Part shown: piece after piece, positions 35,481-46,591 of the stretch | How the letters are laid out: the number at the start of each line of letters is the position of its first letter | Numbering within the stretch: the stretch's first letter is position 1 | Assembly: GCA_034766995.1 (NCBI GenBank) | Contig: CM068313.1 | Span: 8,227,961 to 8,291,960 of the forward strand | Reading direction: 5' to 3' | Length of the DNA: 64,000 bases | DNA from: Acanthacorydalis orientalis | Lineage: Eukaryota; Arthropoda; Insecta; Megaloptera; Corydalidae | Translations under genes and position numbers: made by a program | The notes under the pieces: generated by a model | The model's database searches: none | Seen by the model: only the letters and a program-made list of their open reading frames with translations | Told to the model about the DNA's origin: nothing

Positions 35481-35858
35481 TTGTTTTGTGTATGTAGGTA
35501 GGTAGGTATAAAGAAATGAATGTAATATAAATTTCGCAGAAATCTGAGCGAAATTTTTGTATAAAATTCAATAAACCTTTTCAATGAAGCATTTTCTATT
35601 AAAGAAAATAGTTAAATATCTAATTTTAATCATTTAGAATTTTAAAATCAAAATATATAAGAAGATAGTAATTTTATCAAAAAAAGAATTTATCTTTTAG
35701 TTTATGATTGAAACAGTTAGATTTTGGATTCAAAGTAAATGTTTTATTAATGAGAAAGTAACATTTTGAATGTGTTTCCTGTTCAGTATTAAACGAAAAA
35801 CTACTAAATATCTAAATAAAATATTATGGAGGATACTATTTTATTTTTAACGACTGCA

Positions 35859-35859
35859 T

Positions 35860-35917
<58 letters not shown>

Positions 35918-35928
35918 GTATATATATA
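35859..35928. repeat. (CA)n-(TA)n-(GTAT)n compound microsatellite
   Basis: CACACACACACA leads into TA, then TGTATGTATGTATGTATATA. Confidence 0.93.
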
Positions 35929-36164
35929 AACAGATGTTTTAAATTTTATTACTTTTAAAATCGCTCAAATTGTGACATCAAAAACTTTTCGATCATTGAC
36001 CTGTAACAATCGTAGTATTCGATAAATAGGTATAATTCTTCATGTTTGAAAAAAAGTCCGTTTCTCTTAATGACCGCCAGATTATTATCGTTTGTAGATG
36101 ATTAATCTTGAGTGAGTATATATGATGTATTGAGTCCTTCAGAATCTGCAATTCTTCATTAAAC

Positions 36165-36430
36165 ACAAATTTACTTTCATAAATACATTCTTCTTCACTC
36201 TACATACTGTAAAAACTTTCCGCATAGCACTAAGGTACAGAAAAATGTAACTCTTTAAAAAAATCTTCAATTTTCCTGTACCTTATCGCTCTGAAAATGA
36301 TATAATCTTAGTTGAAATGCGCATAAACAACAAATAAAAATGAATGATCGATTGAACATTTTTGGTACGAAAAAAAACATTTGTGAATATGAATTATCTA
36401 CGGTATCAGTACTGTTTAGCGTCGAAATGA
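36165..36430. mobile_element. Family D, two-armed copy
   Basis: ACTTTCATAAATACATTCTT and the palindromic centre are clear. CACTAAGGTACAGAAAAATG on one side faces TTTTCCTGTACCTTATCGCT on the other. Then CTGAAAATGATATAATCTTA, GTTGAAATGCGCATAAACAA and GATTGAACATTTTTGG follow. Confidence 0.75.
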
Positions 36431-36590
36431 AGGTTTTGTCATGATTATTGTTTTTAAGGCACATAATCGTTATTAAAATGTGTATTGCTGTATTTGAAAA
36501 TCTTTTTAGTTAATATTGAAAAAATCTTCCAAAATAAAGCCAAAAAAATATCCAAATTAAACAGAGTTGACTTTTGTTACAATCTCGTCT

Positions 36591-36637
36591 CTCTCTCTAT
36601 CTCTGTATATATATATGCATGTGTGTGTGTGTATATA

Positions 36638-36689
<52 letters not shown>
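36591..36689. repeat. (CT)n-(TA)n-(TG)n-(TA)n compound microsatellite
   Basis: CTCTCTCTATCTCTG, then TA, GCATGTGTGTGTGTG, and a second long TA run ending TGTATATAG. Confidence 0.93.
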
Positions 36690-36839
36690 GATAAATTTGG
36701 TTCATAAACAGTGTATATTCCTTTATAATTTTAATAAATCTTATTTTCGGTTTTCATTCTGATTATTGGAAAAATTCGTGTTGATTCTTGAAGCACTTGA
36801 ATATAATTAAATTCGGTATCCTGTTTCCTCGTACAGATA

Positions 36840-37500
36840 AATGAATGTTATTCGATTCAGAGACGTATTCCGTTTATTCAACTCTCAACATGACCTCTGT
36901 TGAACCTTCCACAATAACAGAAATCCAACTCGGCCACAATTGAAAACGCGTGTCGTTTCTTATCCAAACAATAATTTCTCAGCTGTTTAAGCAGGAAGCG
37001 AGCGCAAGCGGTAGCAGCAACGAAACAAGAGCGGCGAAATGGTAGCGTATTACGTATACGATACAATGGACGGCTCGAAGTGGCCCTTAAAATGACCACG
37101 AGAGTTTATACGGTAATCTACCCGCTTAGAAACGGCCTGAGGGCATTGTTGCCTGTACGCCGAGCGGACCAGATGAACCGTGAACGGTGCGTCGCGACGC
37201 CAATCGTAGGCGTATCAGTGAGTACGCGCGGCCGCTGTACATATTACTGTCGTAAAGTTTTTGACAATGACATGACGGCTTAACCTTTCCATTTCCACAG
37301 TTGTTTACTGCCACCATAACAATCGGTCTCATGTCTGGAATGCGTCTGTTTAACGTTTTTCCTCGAGGGTTGCGGATTATCCGCATCGTGCTTTCGTGGC
37401 CGATCAGTATGTTGTTTTTCTTTCTCGTGGTCTTCACGTGCGATAATTACACGGTTTGCACTGTTAGTCGCGGTAATAGTTGCTTTTATTAACGGCGAAC
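36840..37500. other. Long CpG-rich island
   Basis: This is the longest GC-rich patch in the window. It holds a NotI-type GCGGCCGC (about 37229-37236), AGGAAGCGAGCGCAAGCGGT and GTACGCCGAGCGGACCAGAT. Overlapping open frames on both strands (minus 37126-37437, 103 codons; plus 37080-37283 and 37301-37492) show that stop codons are rare here for compositional reasons. It could be a promoter/5' exon region or an intronic CpG element. Confidence 0.5.
37092..37492 (+). CDS. Speculative two-exon gene model
   Basis: Exon 1 is 37092-37217 (ATG, 42 codons, beginning MTTRVYTVIYPLRNG). It ends in TCA before a donor, GTGAGT (37218). An 83-bp intron closes with the pyrimidine-rich acceptor CCTTTCCATTTCCACAG at 37300. 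Exon 2, 37301-37492, starts LFTATITIGLMSGMR and ends in TAA. Removing the intron, whose length is not a multiple of three, joins both frames without a stop to give about 105 residues. One hydrophobic segment, IVLSWPISMLFFFLVVF, could be membrane-spanning. I do not recognise the product. A 103-codon frame on the opposite strand argues that chance is a strong alternative. Confidence 0.15.
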
Positions 37501-37747
37501 AGATTTTTATTAAACTATTTATGTTTTATAAAATATTTGCTCGGTTTATCTTTCAATTTTCCTGTACATAAATGATGGCCGATTTTATCTGGTCTAATAT
37601 TTATGTACATTTTATTTTCTATTAAAACTTATGGAAAAAATTGTAAAGTACATTTATATGTTTTATAGTAAACTTTGTATGCGGTGTATATTGAAATATT
37701 TATGGAAAATAAATTCAGTTTTTCATAAACATTATATGTAAAAAATA

Positions 37748-38222
37748 GTTCGGTGCCTTTAAATTGAACCAATCATAACTTTGTTTTAAATTAAAATATT
37801 TTCTTGTCATTTTGAGATTTTCAAGTGCTAATCTTAACCTTTAAAAGAACACTATATCTTGATTAAGTAGTTTGCATAATCTCACAAAACAGTAATGAAC
37901 ATGATGGTATCTGAAAAATATATTAGGCATTGCATACTTTTCGCATCTAGTTGAAAAAGATCCTGCCGAAACCGAGATAATGATTTGTATAGCTTTAGGT
38001 GAAGATATTATTACACATAAAACATGCAAAAAATGCTAAAACAATGGAAGAGTTCCGAAAATGCATTAAAACTTAAAGCTTCCATCTTTTTTCAACAATA
38101 GATTTATCAGTTACCTGAGAGATCGAGCAAAGTTAAGCAAAATAACAAATGATATTTTGAGGATTGAAATATATTCCTTTTTTCTATGAATATTCGTTTT
38201 CTATGAAAAAAAGCTACCGAAC
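37748..38222 (+). mobile_element. Mariner family B deletion derivative, copy 2 (best-preserved ends)
   Basis: The ends GTTCGGTGCCTTT and (inverse) GTTCGGTAGCTTT are flanked by TA (37746-37747 and 38223-38224). The leader (AACCAATCATAACTTTGTTT and so on) leads to ATGGTATCTGAAAA, a transposase start in the style M-V-(S)-E-K. A HTH-encoding text broken by frameshifts follows, then a jump to the C-terminal block ATCAGTTACCTGAGAGATCG (LPERW-like). At about 475 bp it lacks the entire catalytic core. Confidence 0.85.
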
Positions 38223-38239
38223 TAATTTGTACATTAGAT

Positions 38240-38368
38240 TTGTCACTCACACCACAACTCTCAGAAAGAATTTCTGATCAAAAATGTTCAATAATTGATA
38301 ACTAATGATTGTGAATTTGTAAATTATGAAATACTTATTTTAATTTTGATGTCAATCTCAAAGTACTA
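38240..38368. mobile_element. Family D, left half of a split copy
   Basis: TTGTCACTCACACCACAACT, TTCTGATCAAAAATGTTCAA, TTTTGATGTCAATCTCAAAG and TACTAAGATACC run to the middle of a D element. The matching right half begins at 39335. Confidence 0.65.
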
Positions 38369-38749
38369 AGATACCAAAATATATTATTATGTAATAAATG
38401 CATTTTTAGACAATCAACATTCAGTGATCCTTATAATTTTTATGCGCAATTTAAATATTTATTTAATTTCCCTCTATAATTCAAGATTATATAGTGAATC
38501 ATAGATTTATATATAAAAATCATTTTTGTAAATTACAGTAATTAACATGTGAAACTATTGATTTATTGTTGTATTTAGTCTGTGTAACTATGTACTAGTA
38601 TCTACAAAAAAATACAAAAATCAGAAAAGAAATAAAGTACCATATAGACAATTAAAATGACAATATTCTAAAAAAACTAAAAATAAATATAAAATATTTT
38701 GACATACAAAAGGTATAGTTATTTAATACCGAAAACAAAAATATATGGA

Positions 38750-39215
38750 ATTACTTTACAAAATTCATTTTAATAAGTTTACCAGAAATATGGACAAACA
38801 TTAATTTTAAATGTAATATGAAAGGTTATAAAGTATATCATAAAGAAGTATTCCCAAGAAATAGTACTTTAGTGTATGTGTATCATAAGAAACAACAAAA
38901 AGAAGCAAGCAACGGAAAACACATCTGTGTTTGTTAAGAATGATATAATAATATATAGAGAAACTGTAAAAAAATCAAAAAACATGAAACAGTTTGTAAT
39001 AACATGTGTACAATCCACCCTATCTGTTAGAATATATAAATGTATACTTTTTCTGCGAATTTTAAGAAAAATCTATATTACTGAAGTAAAAATACAGTAG
39101 AGTAAAGTAGTTTATACTGAAAGGTGATTTTGATAGAGAAATTAAGCGAACATGTAAAAAATGGAACTGAAAGCGTACAATTATTTATAAGCAAAAGGTA
39201 TAATTAATGTAAATA
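38750..39215 (+). pseudogene. LINE relic: endonuclease-domain fragment
   Basis: From 38750 one frame reads FTKFILISLPEIWTN, then FKCNMKGYKVYHKEVFPRNS and on to a stop at 38935. An overlapping frame supplies VFVKNDIIIYRETVKK, and GDFDREIK follows near 39125. The order (E-T/I-W, then G-Y-x-V-Y-x-x, then F-V-K-N, then G-D-F) is that of the apurinic-like endonuclease at the start of non-LTR ORF2. Frames are broken at least twice. The text is extremely A-rich on this strand, unlike the flanks. It lies inside a family D element. I call this from motif order alone, so it could be wrong. Confidence 0.4.
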
Positions 39216-39334
39216 TATCAATAAGAAGTAATAAGGATAGAAGAATAAACGAAATTGTAAACAAATAATTAAAATATGCGATAAAATTAATTGCGAAGTA
39301 ATGAATAGAAAAAACATAGACCATTAATTATTTT

Positions 39335-39515
39335 TTATTGATTTTTCTGCTCCTTGGCTCTCTGAAAATGATGTAATCGGCATCGAAATGTGCATAGGTA
39401 AAAAATTTAAAAGGTATTTATTAAAAAATTTTGTCTAAAAACAAGTTTTATTGTTTGTTTAATGAAAAAGTAATTCATTTGTGAAGGGTGGATTTAAATA
39501 CAGTGTCATAACTGT
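39335..39515. mobile_element. Family D, right half of a split copy
   Basis: GGCTCTCTGAAAATGATGTA, ATCGGCATCGAAATGTGCAT, TAATGAAAAAGTAATTCATT and AAATACAGTGTCATAACTGT give the complete right half, including the outer tip. Confidence 0.7.
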
Positions 39516-39736
39516 AAAATAAAAGTATTTTTACTTTTTTTTAATCGAATTTCCAAGTAAGATTTTTTATTTTCTTACACTGTGGGAATAAATTCTGATA
39601 TAGTATTAAATATACGTGATTTAACTTCTTGATTTAGTTTTATTGCATTCTACTTTAAATTCTTCCTTTTATTATAACAAAACCTGAACAATTAAAGTCG
39701 ACGTTCATGTTACAATTTCAAACAGCGAGCGAGCCA

Positions 39737-39787
39737 TGCAAGAAATGTTACTAGAAACCTTACATTATGTAAGTAACATTTCGTGCA
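39737..39787. repeat. 16-bp inverted repeat, 19-nt loop
   Basis: TGCAAGAAATGTTACT and AGTAACATTTCGTGCA pair at 15 of 16 positions. The size is at the lower limit for a microRNA-like hairpin. Confidence 0.8.
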
Positions 39788-39866
39788 GCAAATTTACTGT
39801 GAATTATGTGCATCCGCATCGTCATCTAACATTAGAAGAAGTTGAGATACTGCAAATATACTAGTG

Positions 39867-39884
39867 GATGTTGTATGCAACATC
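39867..39884. repeat. 7-bp inverted repeat, 4-nt loop
   Basis: GATGTTGTATGCAACATC. Confidence 0.8.
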
Positions 39885-39959
39885 TTGAACAGTCGGAGTA
39901 TAATAGTGAACGTCGGCTACAGCAATAAGTAGTGTGAAATGTAGACACTTGAGACGTAG

Positions 39960-39982
39960 GGGTTGATGCGTCGCATCAACCC
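39960..39982. repeat. Perfect 23-bp palindrome
   Basis: GGGTTGATGCG and CGCATCAACCC are exact inverses around a single T. This is GC-balanced and therefore unlike the AT palindromes elsewhere in the window. It may be a dimeric protein-binding site. Confidence 0.9.
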
Positions 39983-40060
39983 TTCTTAGAAGTCTTTATC
40001 CCTTTGGCTATCTTAACAATACAACTGCCTAGATAGTAACCACTGATATTAATTCAGGTG

Positions 40061-40719
40061 CAGGGTTTGTGGGTGTGTAATATAAATTATTTAAATGCGT
40101 TTAATAATCATCAACAATCTCCTAAATGCTTGAATAATAATTAAGGAATTTCAAGTTATTTAAAACGAAATATAATTATAGTTTAATTTATTTAATTTTT
40201 ATTATTTTTATGTTCTATAAATTTTCCATATATATTATAATTCTTCTCTTTTTTTAAAAAATGTTCCAATTAAAAATCATGTAGAACAAAACATAGAAAG
40301 TTATTTTTTTGTATTTATTTATGATTTCATTTTAATATACCATGTTGCAATACAAATTATTTAAAAATAGTTTTCTATTATGTTTAAGTTTTAATAATTA
40401 TTTAAAAATATACTTTTATTAGTACGGTCGTATCAAATAAAAAAATCGTATTTTCTATCTCAAATGATCCCAAAATCTTTAATTCATAAGAAAGAAAGAA
40501 ATATGAGTTTATAAGAGAAGTGAAATGTTAATAATAAGAACAATTTTGTCACATATTGTGCATATTTTTGAGTGTATATTACATAAATGTATTGTTTTAT
40601 CTGTTTTCATTTTATCTGTTTTTTTATTTATTCTGTATGTTCTTTATATAGTATTATCCCAATCTTTTTTATTTTTTTTTAAAAAAAAACAGTTTAAAAT
40701 GTATATTAATTTGGACATA
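40061..40719. other. AT-rich background
   Basis: No recognisable gene. The frame 40525-40776 begins with TTG and is hydrophobic low-complexity AT-rich sequence. Confidence 0.5.
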
Positions 40720-41172
40720 CGAGGGTGGGATGAAAAGTTTCTAGCCTATCTCGATACAATTTTATGTATTTTTTAGACTATTTCTTCAAAAGTAGCCATT
40801 TTTGATCTACCCGAACGTTAGGTACATTGTCAGTTCCCATAAGGCCACGTTTAAAATCCCCGACCCATATTATAACAGTTAAAAATCATAGAGCAGACTC
40901 TCCTGAAGAAGAATCCAGGTAAGGTTTTATTTCGATTGGGGATAAATCCTTAATATTGAAGTATTTTATTACTACATATAATTCAATGTTCTCCATTCTT
41001 TACAAAACACAAAACTTCTTCACTTTGAAAGACTATCCCATGCAAACTACTTATAAATTTATGAAACGTCAAAGTCAACCTACTAAAAGATAGCACTGTT
41101 TAAAACTCTAGTCAGTTCATGACAATTTGCACCATATATTTGCCAGGCCGGAAACTTTTCATTCCATCCTCA
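40720..41172 (-). mobile_element. Mariner-type MITE, 453 bp
   Basis: The left end CGAGGGTGGGATGAAAAGTT and the inverse of the right end, TGAGGATGGAATGAAAAGTT, agree at 23 of 30 positions (continuing TTCTAGCCTAT / TTCCGGCCTGG). They are flanked by TA (40718-40719 and 41173-41174). The interior looks like residual transposon DNA read from the minus strand, but no domain could be named. The CCAGGTAAGG at 40914 is inside this element and is not taken as a splice signal. Confidence 0.85.
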
Positions 41173-41355
41173 TATTTAGAATATTTCTGAATGTTTCTAA
41201 TCAAAAATAAAAAAAATTACAGTAAAAAATGTCAATATTTTTTATATTTATTTGTGATTTTATTTGATCGTATTGTACTACATATTATTTAAAAAAAAAT
41301 TATTGTGTAAAATTTAATAATTTTTTAAAAATATAAAATAATAAATTTATAACGT

Positions 41356-41356
41356 G

Positions 41357-41411
<55 letters not shown>

Positions 41412-41543
41412 AAAAACCTTCTAATTACTTTATTAGACAATCACACAATTTTTAATTAATGAAAAAGAATTAAATAGAAAAATGTTGGTTTTAATTAAAA
41501 TCTTTGTATTTATATTTACTCATTGTAACAATACAATTATTCA

Positions 41544-41610
<67 letters not shown>

Positions 41611-41743
41611 AAAAACCTAATTACTTTATTAAACAATCACACAATTTTTAATTAATGAAAAAGAATTAAATAGGAAAACGTAGGTTTTAATTAAAATCTT
41701 TGTATTTACATTTACTCATTTTAACAATACAATTATTCAAATA

Positions 41744-41800
<57 letters not shown>
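41356..41800. repeat. Tandem duplication of a (TA)n-plus-135-bp unit
   Basis: 41408-41545 and 41606-41738 are near-identical. Both begin AAAGAAAAACCT, run through ACAATCACACAATTTTTAAT and AAAATCTTTGTATTTA, and end CAATACAATTATTCA. Each is preceded and followed by a long TA array (41356-41408, 41546-41606, 41738-41800). A handful of substitutions and one 4-base indel separate the units, so the duplication is recent compared with the transposon relics. Confidence 0.92.
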
Positions 41801-41805
<5 letters not shown>

Positions 41806-42158
41806 AAACAGTACCACTATTGCAATGTAAATCAGATACAAGTTCGAGAAAGGATCCGTACCCGTAACCATCATGTTTTACCTCGTGATAATCGGATAAA
41901 GGCTCCACGGATGTATAATACAATATACATTGGCTGTGGATGTCGGATTTCGAACATATGTTGCCAGAGTATCAGACCGCGTCGTGGATTTCGACTTTAT
42001 TCTGACGGGATACGATCCCTTCACCACATAAACTAAATAATGCTTTTTGTGACTGATTCTATGGTTGTTTGTTAAGGGTATAGAGTTGTGCGAAAACTGA
42101 CTGTCGACGCATGTATTCATTGTGAAGGATTCGGTTTTTGTAATCACACAAACACACA

Positions 42159-42161
<3 letters not shown>

Positions 42162-42224
<63 letters not shown>
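42162..42224. repeat. (CA)n-(TA)31 microsatellite
   Basis: Led by CACACAAACACACACAC. Confidence 0.93.
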
Positions 42225-42228
<4 letters not shown>

Positions 42229-42299
42229 AAAATAACAGAAGGTACGAGTATTAATGTGATACAATATCTTATATAAAATTATTTATGAATTTAATAACT

Positions 42300-42520
42300 C
42301 ATTTTCACCGATTCTTACATTTTCAACAATTTCGTTCGACTAACAGTGACGCTTCTGAGACAAATTGCTACTGTATACTGGATGGCAGATGCATGTTGCT
42401 TTTGCGTGAGGGATTTATATCCGACGAAATTTAATTAAGTCCATCCTCTTCTATGTTTTACCACCCGTGAACGGTACGCAATTCGCTTGTCAACGTTTCA
42501 ACTGATACAAATATTAATAG
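42300..42520. other. GC-richer patch
   Basis: CAGTGACGCTTCTGAGAC, CTGGATGGCAGATGCATGTT and CGTGAACGGTACGCAATTCG. No frame or known signal was seen. Confidence 0.3.
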
Positions 42521-42682
42521 AAAGACATTTAAAGTTTATTTTTTTCGGATAAGGACATGAAGTATGGATTTATAAATACATCCTTGTATATTTTCTAATT
42601 TTATTAATTTAATTAACATTCTTTTCATAAAATATAGGTCTTTTCTATTTTCATCATTTTGACTCATAAATGCATATGCATA

Positions 42683-42722
42683 CACACACACACACATACA
42701 CACATATATATATATATATATA
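42683..42722. repeat. (CA)n-(TA)n microsatellite
   Basis: ACACACACACACACATACACACAT-type lead-in to TA. No gene was recognised from 42723 to 44700. Confidence 0.92.
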
Positions 42723-44699
42723 GTACTGAACACGTGAGCAATATGTCTACGTCATATAAAAATAAATGACATCACTGTTCACTTAATCATCTTTCATTTA
42801 AACTTAAATCATAGCATATTATTAAAAAGTGACGACAAGTAGAACATGTTTTTTTCAATGTTTCAAAAAATGTGGTGTCTATTAAATTGAATTATTAGTT
42901 GGATCACATTAAATGCACATTTTTCTTAACTAAAAATAAGTTATTTTTTATACTGTTTGCATAGACTTGTAAATACAATTAAATTTGATAAAAAGAAATC
43001 GAGTAAGTGTTGTGTATATATGTAAAAAAAAAACATAATTAAGTATATTTTTTGGTTAAAAAACTGTTTTTCGTGTAAAAACATCAACGATAATCACAAT
43101 CGATATTTCTGTAATTTTATTAAATATAATCATATTTTATTAGAACAAATCAACGTGAATGTTTCGTACGGCACAGTCAAAAAACATTACAAAATTGTAT
43201 TGAATGAATTTCGAAAAGTCTGCATTTGACAGCTCTTTTCTTATATCCCAAACAAAAAAAGTATGTTCGTTCCTCATTAGTCTATTCTATAAAAGATATT
43301 CTCTGATCGACCTACACATGAAAAAAGAAACATCTGAACCAAAAACAGTGCAACCAATGGAAACGATCAGTTAAAAAACACTAACCAATAGAGTAGAAGC
43401 TCAATCATATACGTTCATATGTTTTCAAATCTATAGAGCAGAAAAATATGTGAATGCAGATATGGCGGTCACAGTAATTACCAATATTCGATCGGTCATT
43501 CATTACGAAATTAAATTGATTAACATGCGTTTAAAGCGTTTACCATGTCATTACAGTATCCATTGATAATTCTTTGATTTATGAATAACAAAGCTTGAAG
43601 AATATTAGTCGTTTTTTTTAAAAAAAAATGAGATTGAATTATTTTTTCGAATAGAGTATTTACGTTTAATCTCTGTGATATGGAAATGTTTTTCATGGAA
43701 ATTTTGTATGGATTTAATTTAATACTTTATTCTTTTTTAATCCGTTCGTGCAGTTTCATTGACATGTTCAGTTATTATAAAAGTAATATTAATAAATGTA
43801 GAATGTGTAAAAAATAGACAACATAAATATTTTAAAATACTAAAAACAGCAAGCATTAAAATATATTTGAGTATATTTTAATGTATTTCTGTATAGAATT
43901 TATTACATAAATGGACAGGAAATCGATTCATAAAGCATATATAAATTTTATTAAATATAATAGAAATGAATCGACATTCGTGAATAATATTTTTCGAACC
44001 GAAAGAATGTAAATCAATCGGTGACTATTGTTCACAATCAAAATAAATGAATGAAACTAAACATAATAGAAAATATGGAAATACAGTATATTTGCTGTCG
44101 AGTTACCAGGAATAAAAAAAATATATACTGTGTATTGGATTGAAGTATTCATTGTATCAACTCAATAAAATTAGTTTTATTTTAAAATAGAAATAAACTA
44201 TGAATAGTGAAAATTATATAGAATTTTTAATATATAAATGAAAACAAAATATGTAACATATCAAACAATGGATATTTTATAATGTTTTTTTTTCAAATAG
44301 GTATTCTTTCTTTATTGATTAAAATTTGGCTGTGATATGTATGAATAAATTTAAAATTTAATTTGAATTTGAAAACCAAATATTATTTAACTATTTTTGT
44401 AATATTTGCCATAATAACTGTGATTTATTGTAATTACTCGTATGCTTATTGTTAACAAAATAGAATAAAACATTTCCCAACCATTTTTGTTTTCTCTGGC
44501 CTAATGTTTTTTTCTTTTTATTTCTCAAAATTATTGCAATGCCGAAAAATAAAATTTTTTTTTCTAATATACGGTGTTTAACTTGTTTTTTTACCATACT
44601 TATCAAACGACCCTCGTATTATTGTGTTCGAAACTTTGACAATCTTGTAACAAAATATGTAGTGAAATCGATTAGATATTTATTTTATGTGTGTGTTAA

Positions 44700-44702
<3 letters not shown>

Positions 44703-44776
<74 letters not shown>
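44703..44776. repeat. (TA)36 microsatellite
   Basis: Followed by CATGTATATATGTATGTATA. Confidence 0.95.
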
Positions 44777-44782
<6 letters not shown>

Positions 44783-44859
44783 ATATGTATGTATATAAGT
44801 TCAATACATATAACATAAAAAAATAAATACAGAAGAAGTATTCATTTCATTTGAACCGT

Positions 44860-45640
44860 ATCGTCACTGATATCCGTTTTCCTTGAAGGTGTGTTCAGAT
44901 CTTGTCAGTGTAAAAGGAAGCTAATCCTGTCTATAAGAGCTCCCGCGAGTGTTCTCGTTCACCTGCATTTTATATGCCAGTGTCTGGAACACCAGACACA
45001 CGGAGAGTACACTTATACAAGAGAATCGAGAGCGAGAGGCAAGAAAGGAAAAACATGCTGTACAGGTGTATGCGTGCCGTTATATCTATACACATACAAG
45101 TACATAAGTAAGTTGTACCTGTGTATAAGATACGTTTTCACATTCTACGTCAGTGCGTATATGTCGTTTTTACGACTTGAGAATGTGTTTACAGCTACTA
45201 CTATGTGATGTCAGACCGAGTCGACCGCATGTGTGTGTGTGCGTGTGTTTTTTTTGTCTATTTTTAATGAAGCTGAAGGGATTTAGCACGGACCTTGTTA
45301 CAATTTCAGACCTCGATAGTAATCACGTACCGAAACGGATTTGTTTATTCGGTTTCTTCGTGTAAAATGAATTACCACGTACATCTGATCGAATATTATT
45401 ACGGTTGGAGTTATCGACGTGAGAAATACACTTCACATGTTTTATTACTCATATTTCGTGAATTCTATTACCGGCGATATTAGATGCGACGACGGCATCA
45501 TTCGATACATACACACGGCTCGTGTTCAGTGTTGTATTATAAAGCCGAAACATGACTTCTGTGACCAATTTTCGAGATTTATTAGAGATGATCGTACGTT
45601 TTATTCGTATATTTCTTTTTCTTTTCTGTTTGAATAACGT
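44860..45640. other. CpG-containing, moderately GC-rich region
   Basis: GAGAATCGAGAGCGAGAGGC, ATGTCAGACCGAGTCGACCG and TATTAGATGCGACGACGGCA. Four overlapping + strand frames of 62-105 codons occur, none of them recognisable. A (TG)n tract lies at about 45230-45250. It is a candidate regulatory island. Confidence 0.35.
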
Positions 45641-45826
45641 GTGTATTCATTTCAGTGAGTTTGTTAGTAAATGTGTATGTGATATATATTCAAGAAAAAA
45701 ATGTTCAACGTTCACAATTATATATCAAAGAATTATTCTGAATGTAATATTTTTTTTAGAAAGTAATTTATTATCGTTTGTGGAGGGAAATATGAATATA
45801 CATAGAAAAAGTAGGTCTTATAAAGC

Positions 45827-45827
<1 letters not shown>

Positions 45828-45914
<87 letters not shown>
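45828..45914. repeat. (TA)43 microsatellite
   Basis: Uninterrupted array at the left edge of the fold-back element. It forms the Ile-Tyr part of the 140-codon frame 45552-45974. Confidence 0.95.
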
Positions 45915-45915
<1 letters not shown>

Positions 45916-45917
<2 letters not shown>

Positions 45918-46190
45918 GTTGTCGGCAAAGTTCGACTTTGCCTGGCCGCCGTCAGTCAGTTCGACTTTGACTAGTCAATATATATCCTGATTTATAAAAT
46001 TAAAATAAGATTACCTTTACCCACACCTTCATCCTCACCCTCACCCTTTTTTGACCCGGCCAAGCGCAGGTATACAGCCCTAAGTAGAGGTTCTACTTCA
46101 GACTTTGACTGACGGCGGCTAGGAAAAGTTGAACTTTAACTAGGCAGTTAAAGTTTAAAGTCGGACTTTGCTTGGTCATCGGACTTTGCT

Positions 46191-46192
<2 letters not shown>
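45916..46192. mobile_element. Fold-back element inserted in a (TA)n array
   Basis: AAAGTTCGACTTTGCCTGGC with CGCCGTCAGTCAGTTCGACT at the left (about 45928-45971) is matched inversely by TTTGACTGACGGCGGCTAGG, AAAAGTTGAACTTTAACT (about 46102-46143). Further AAAGTCGGACTTTGC / CATCGGACTTTGCTC motifs sit at the right edge. Between is CACCTTCATCCTCACCCTCA. TA repeats flank both sides. It is a MITE or fold-back transposon of unknown class and much more GC-rich than its surroundings. Confidence 0.65.

Positions 46193-46194
<2 letters not shown>

Positions 46195-46221
<27 letters not shown>
46195..46221. repeat. (TA)n-(CA)n microsatellite
   Basis: TA then ACACACACATACAGAGAGAC, right flank of the fold-back element. 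Confidence 0.92.
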
Positions 46222-46229
<8 letters not shown>

Positions 46230-46591
46230 TACAGAGAGACAGTAACAGAATGTTCAGTCATTATACCAGAAGAAATAACTTATTTAAAATACTACAAGAG
46301 CCTTTTATTCCTTTGTATAAGAAAGACAATAATAGAACTCAAATACATTGTACAAATATAAAACTAATTTCAGCATTTTAAAATCCAAAATATAATAGAC
46401 TAAATTTGAATGAAAATAGAATGTCTAAGAAAAAATAAAAATAAATAATTGATAAAATTGCAATTGATTGACACGAAATGTGCGACGACTTTACACAAAA
46501 TTGGGAATAAAATATTTAATCTTGTTTAATTAAAGTAAAGTAATACATTTTACTTTGTTATGTATATTCAACTATTTTATTGTACATTTTG

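Larger units (their letters stand above)
39700..40060. other. GC-richer island with a cluster of palindromes
   Basis: The patch stands out from AT-rich flanks and contains the three inverted repeats listed next. No coding frame was found. Confidence 0.5.

Noticed and set aside
40910..40925. CCAGGTAAGG as a splice signal
   Set aside because: It lies inside a mariner-type MITE, has no pyrimidine tract before it and is best explained as element sequence.
44580..44620. CGACCCTCGTA as a mariner end
   Set aside because: It resembles an inverted CGAGGGT terminus, but no partner end or TA-bounded unit was found within 2 kb.
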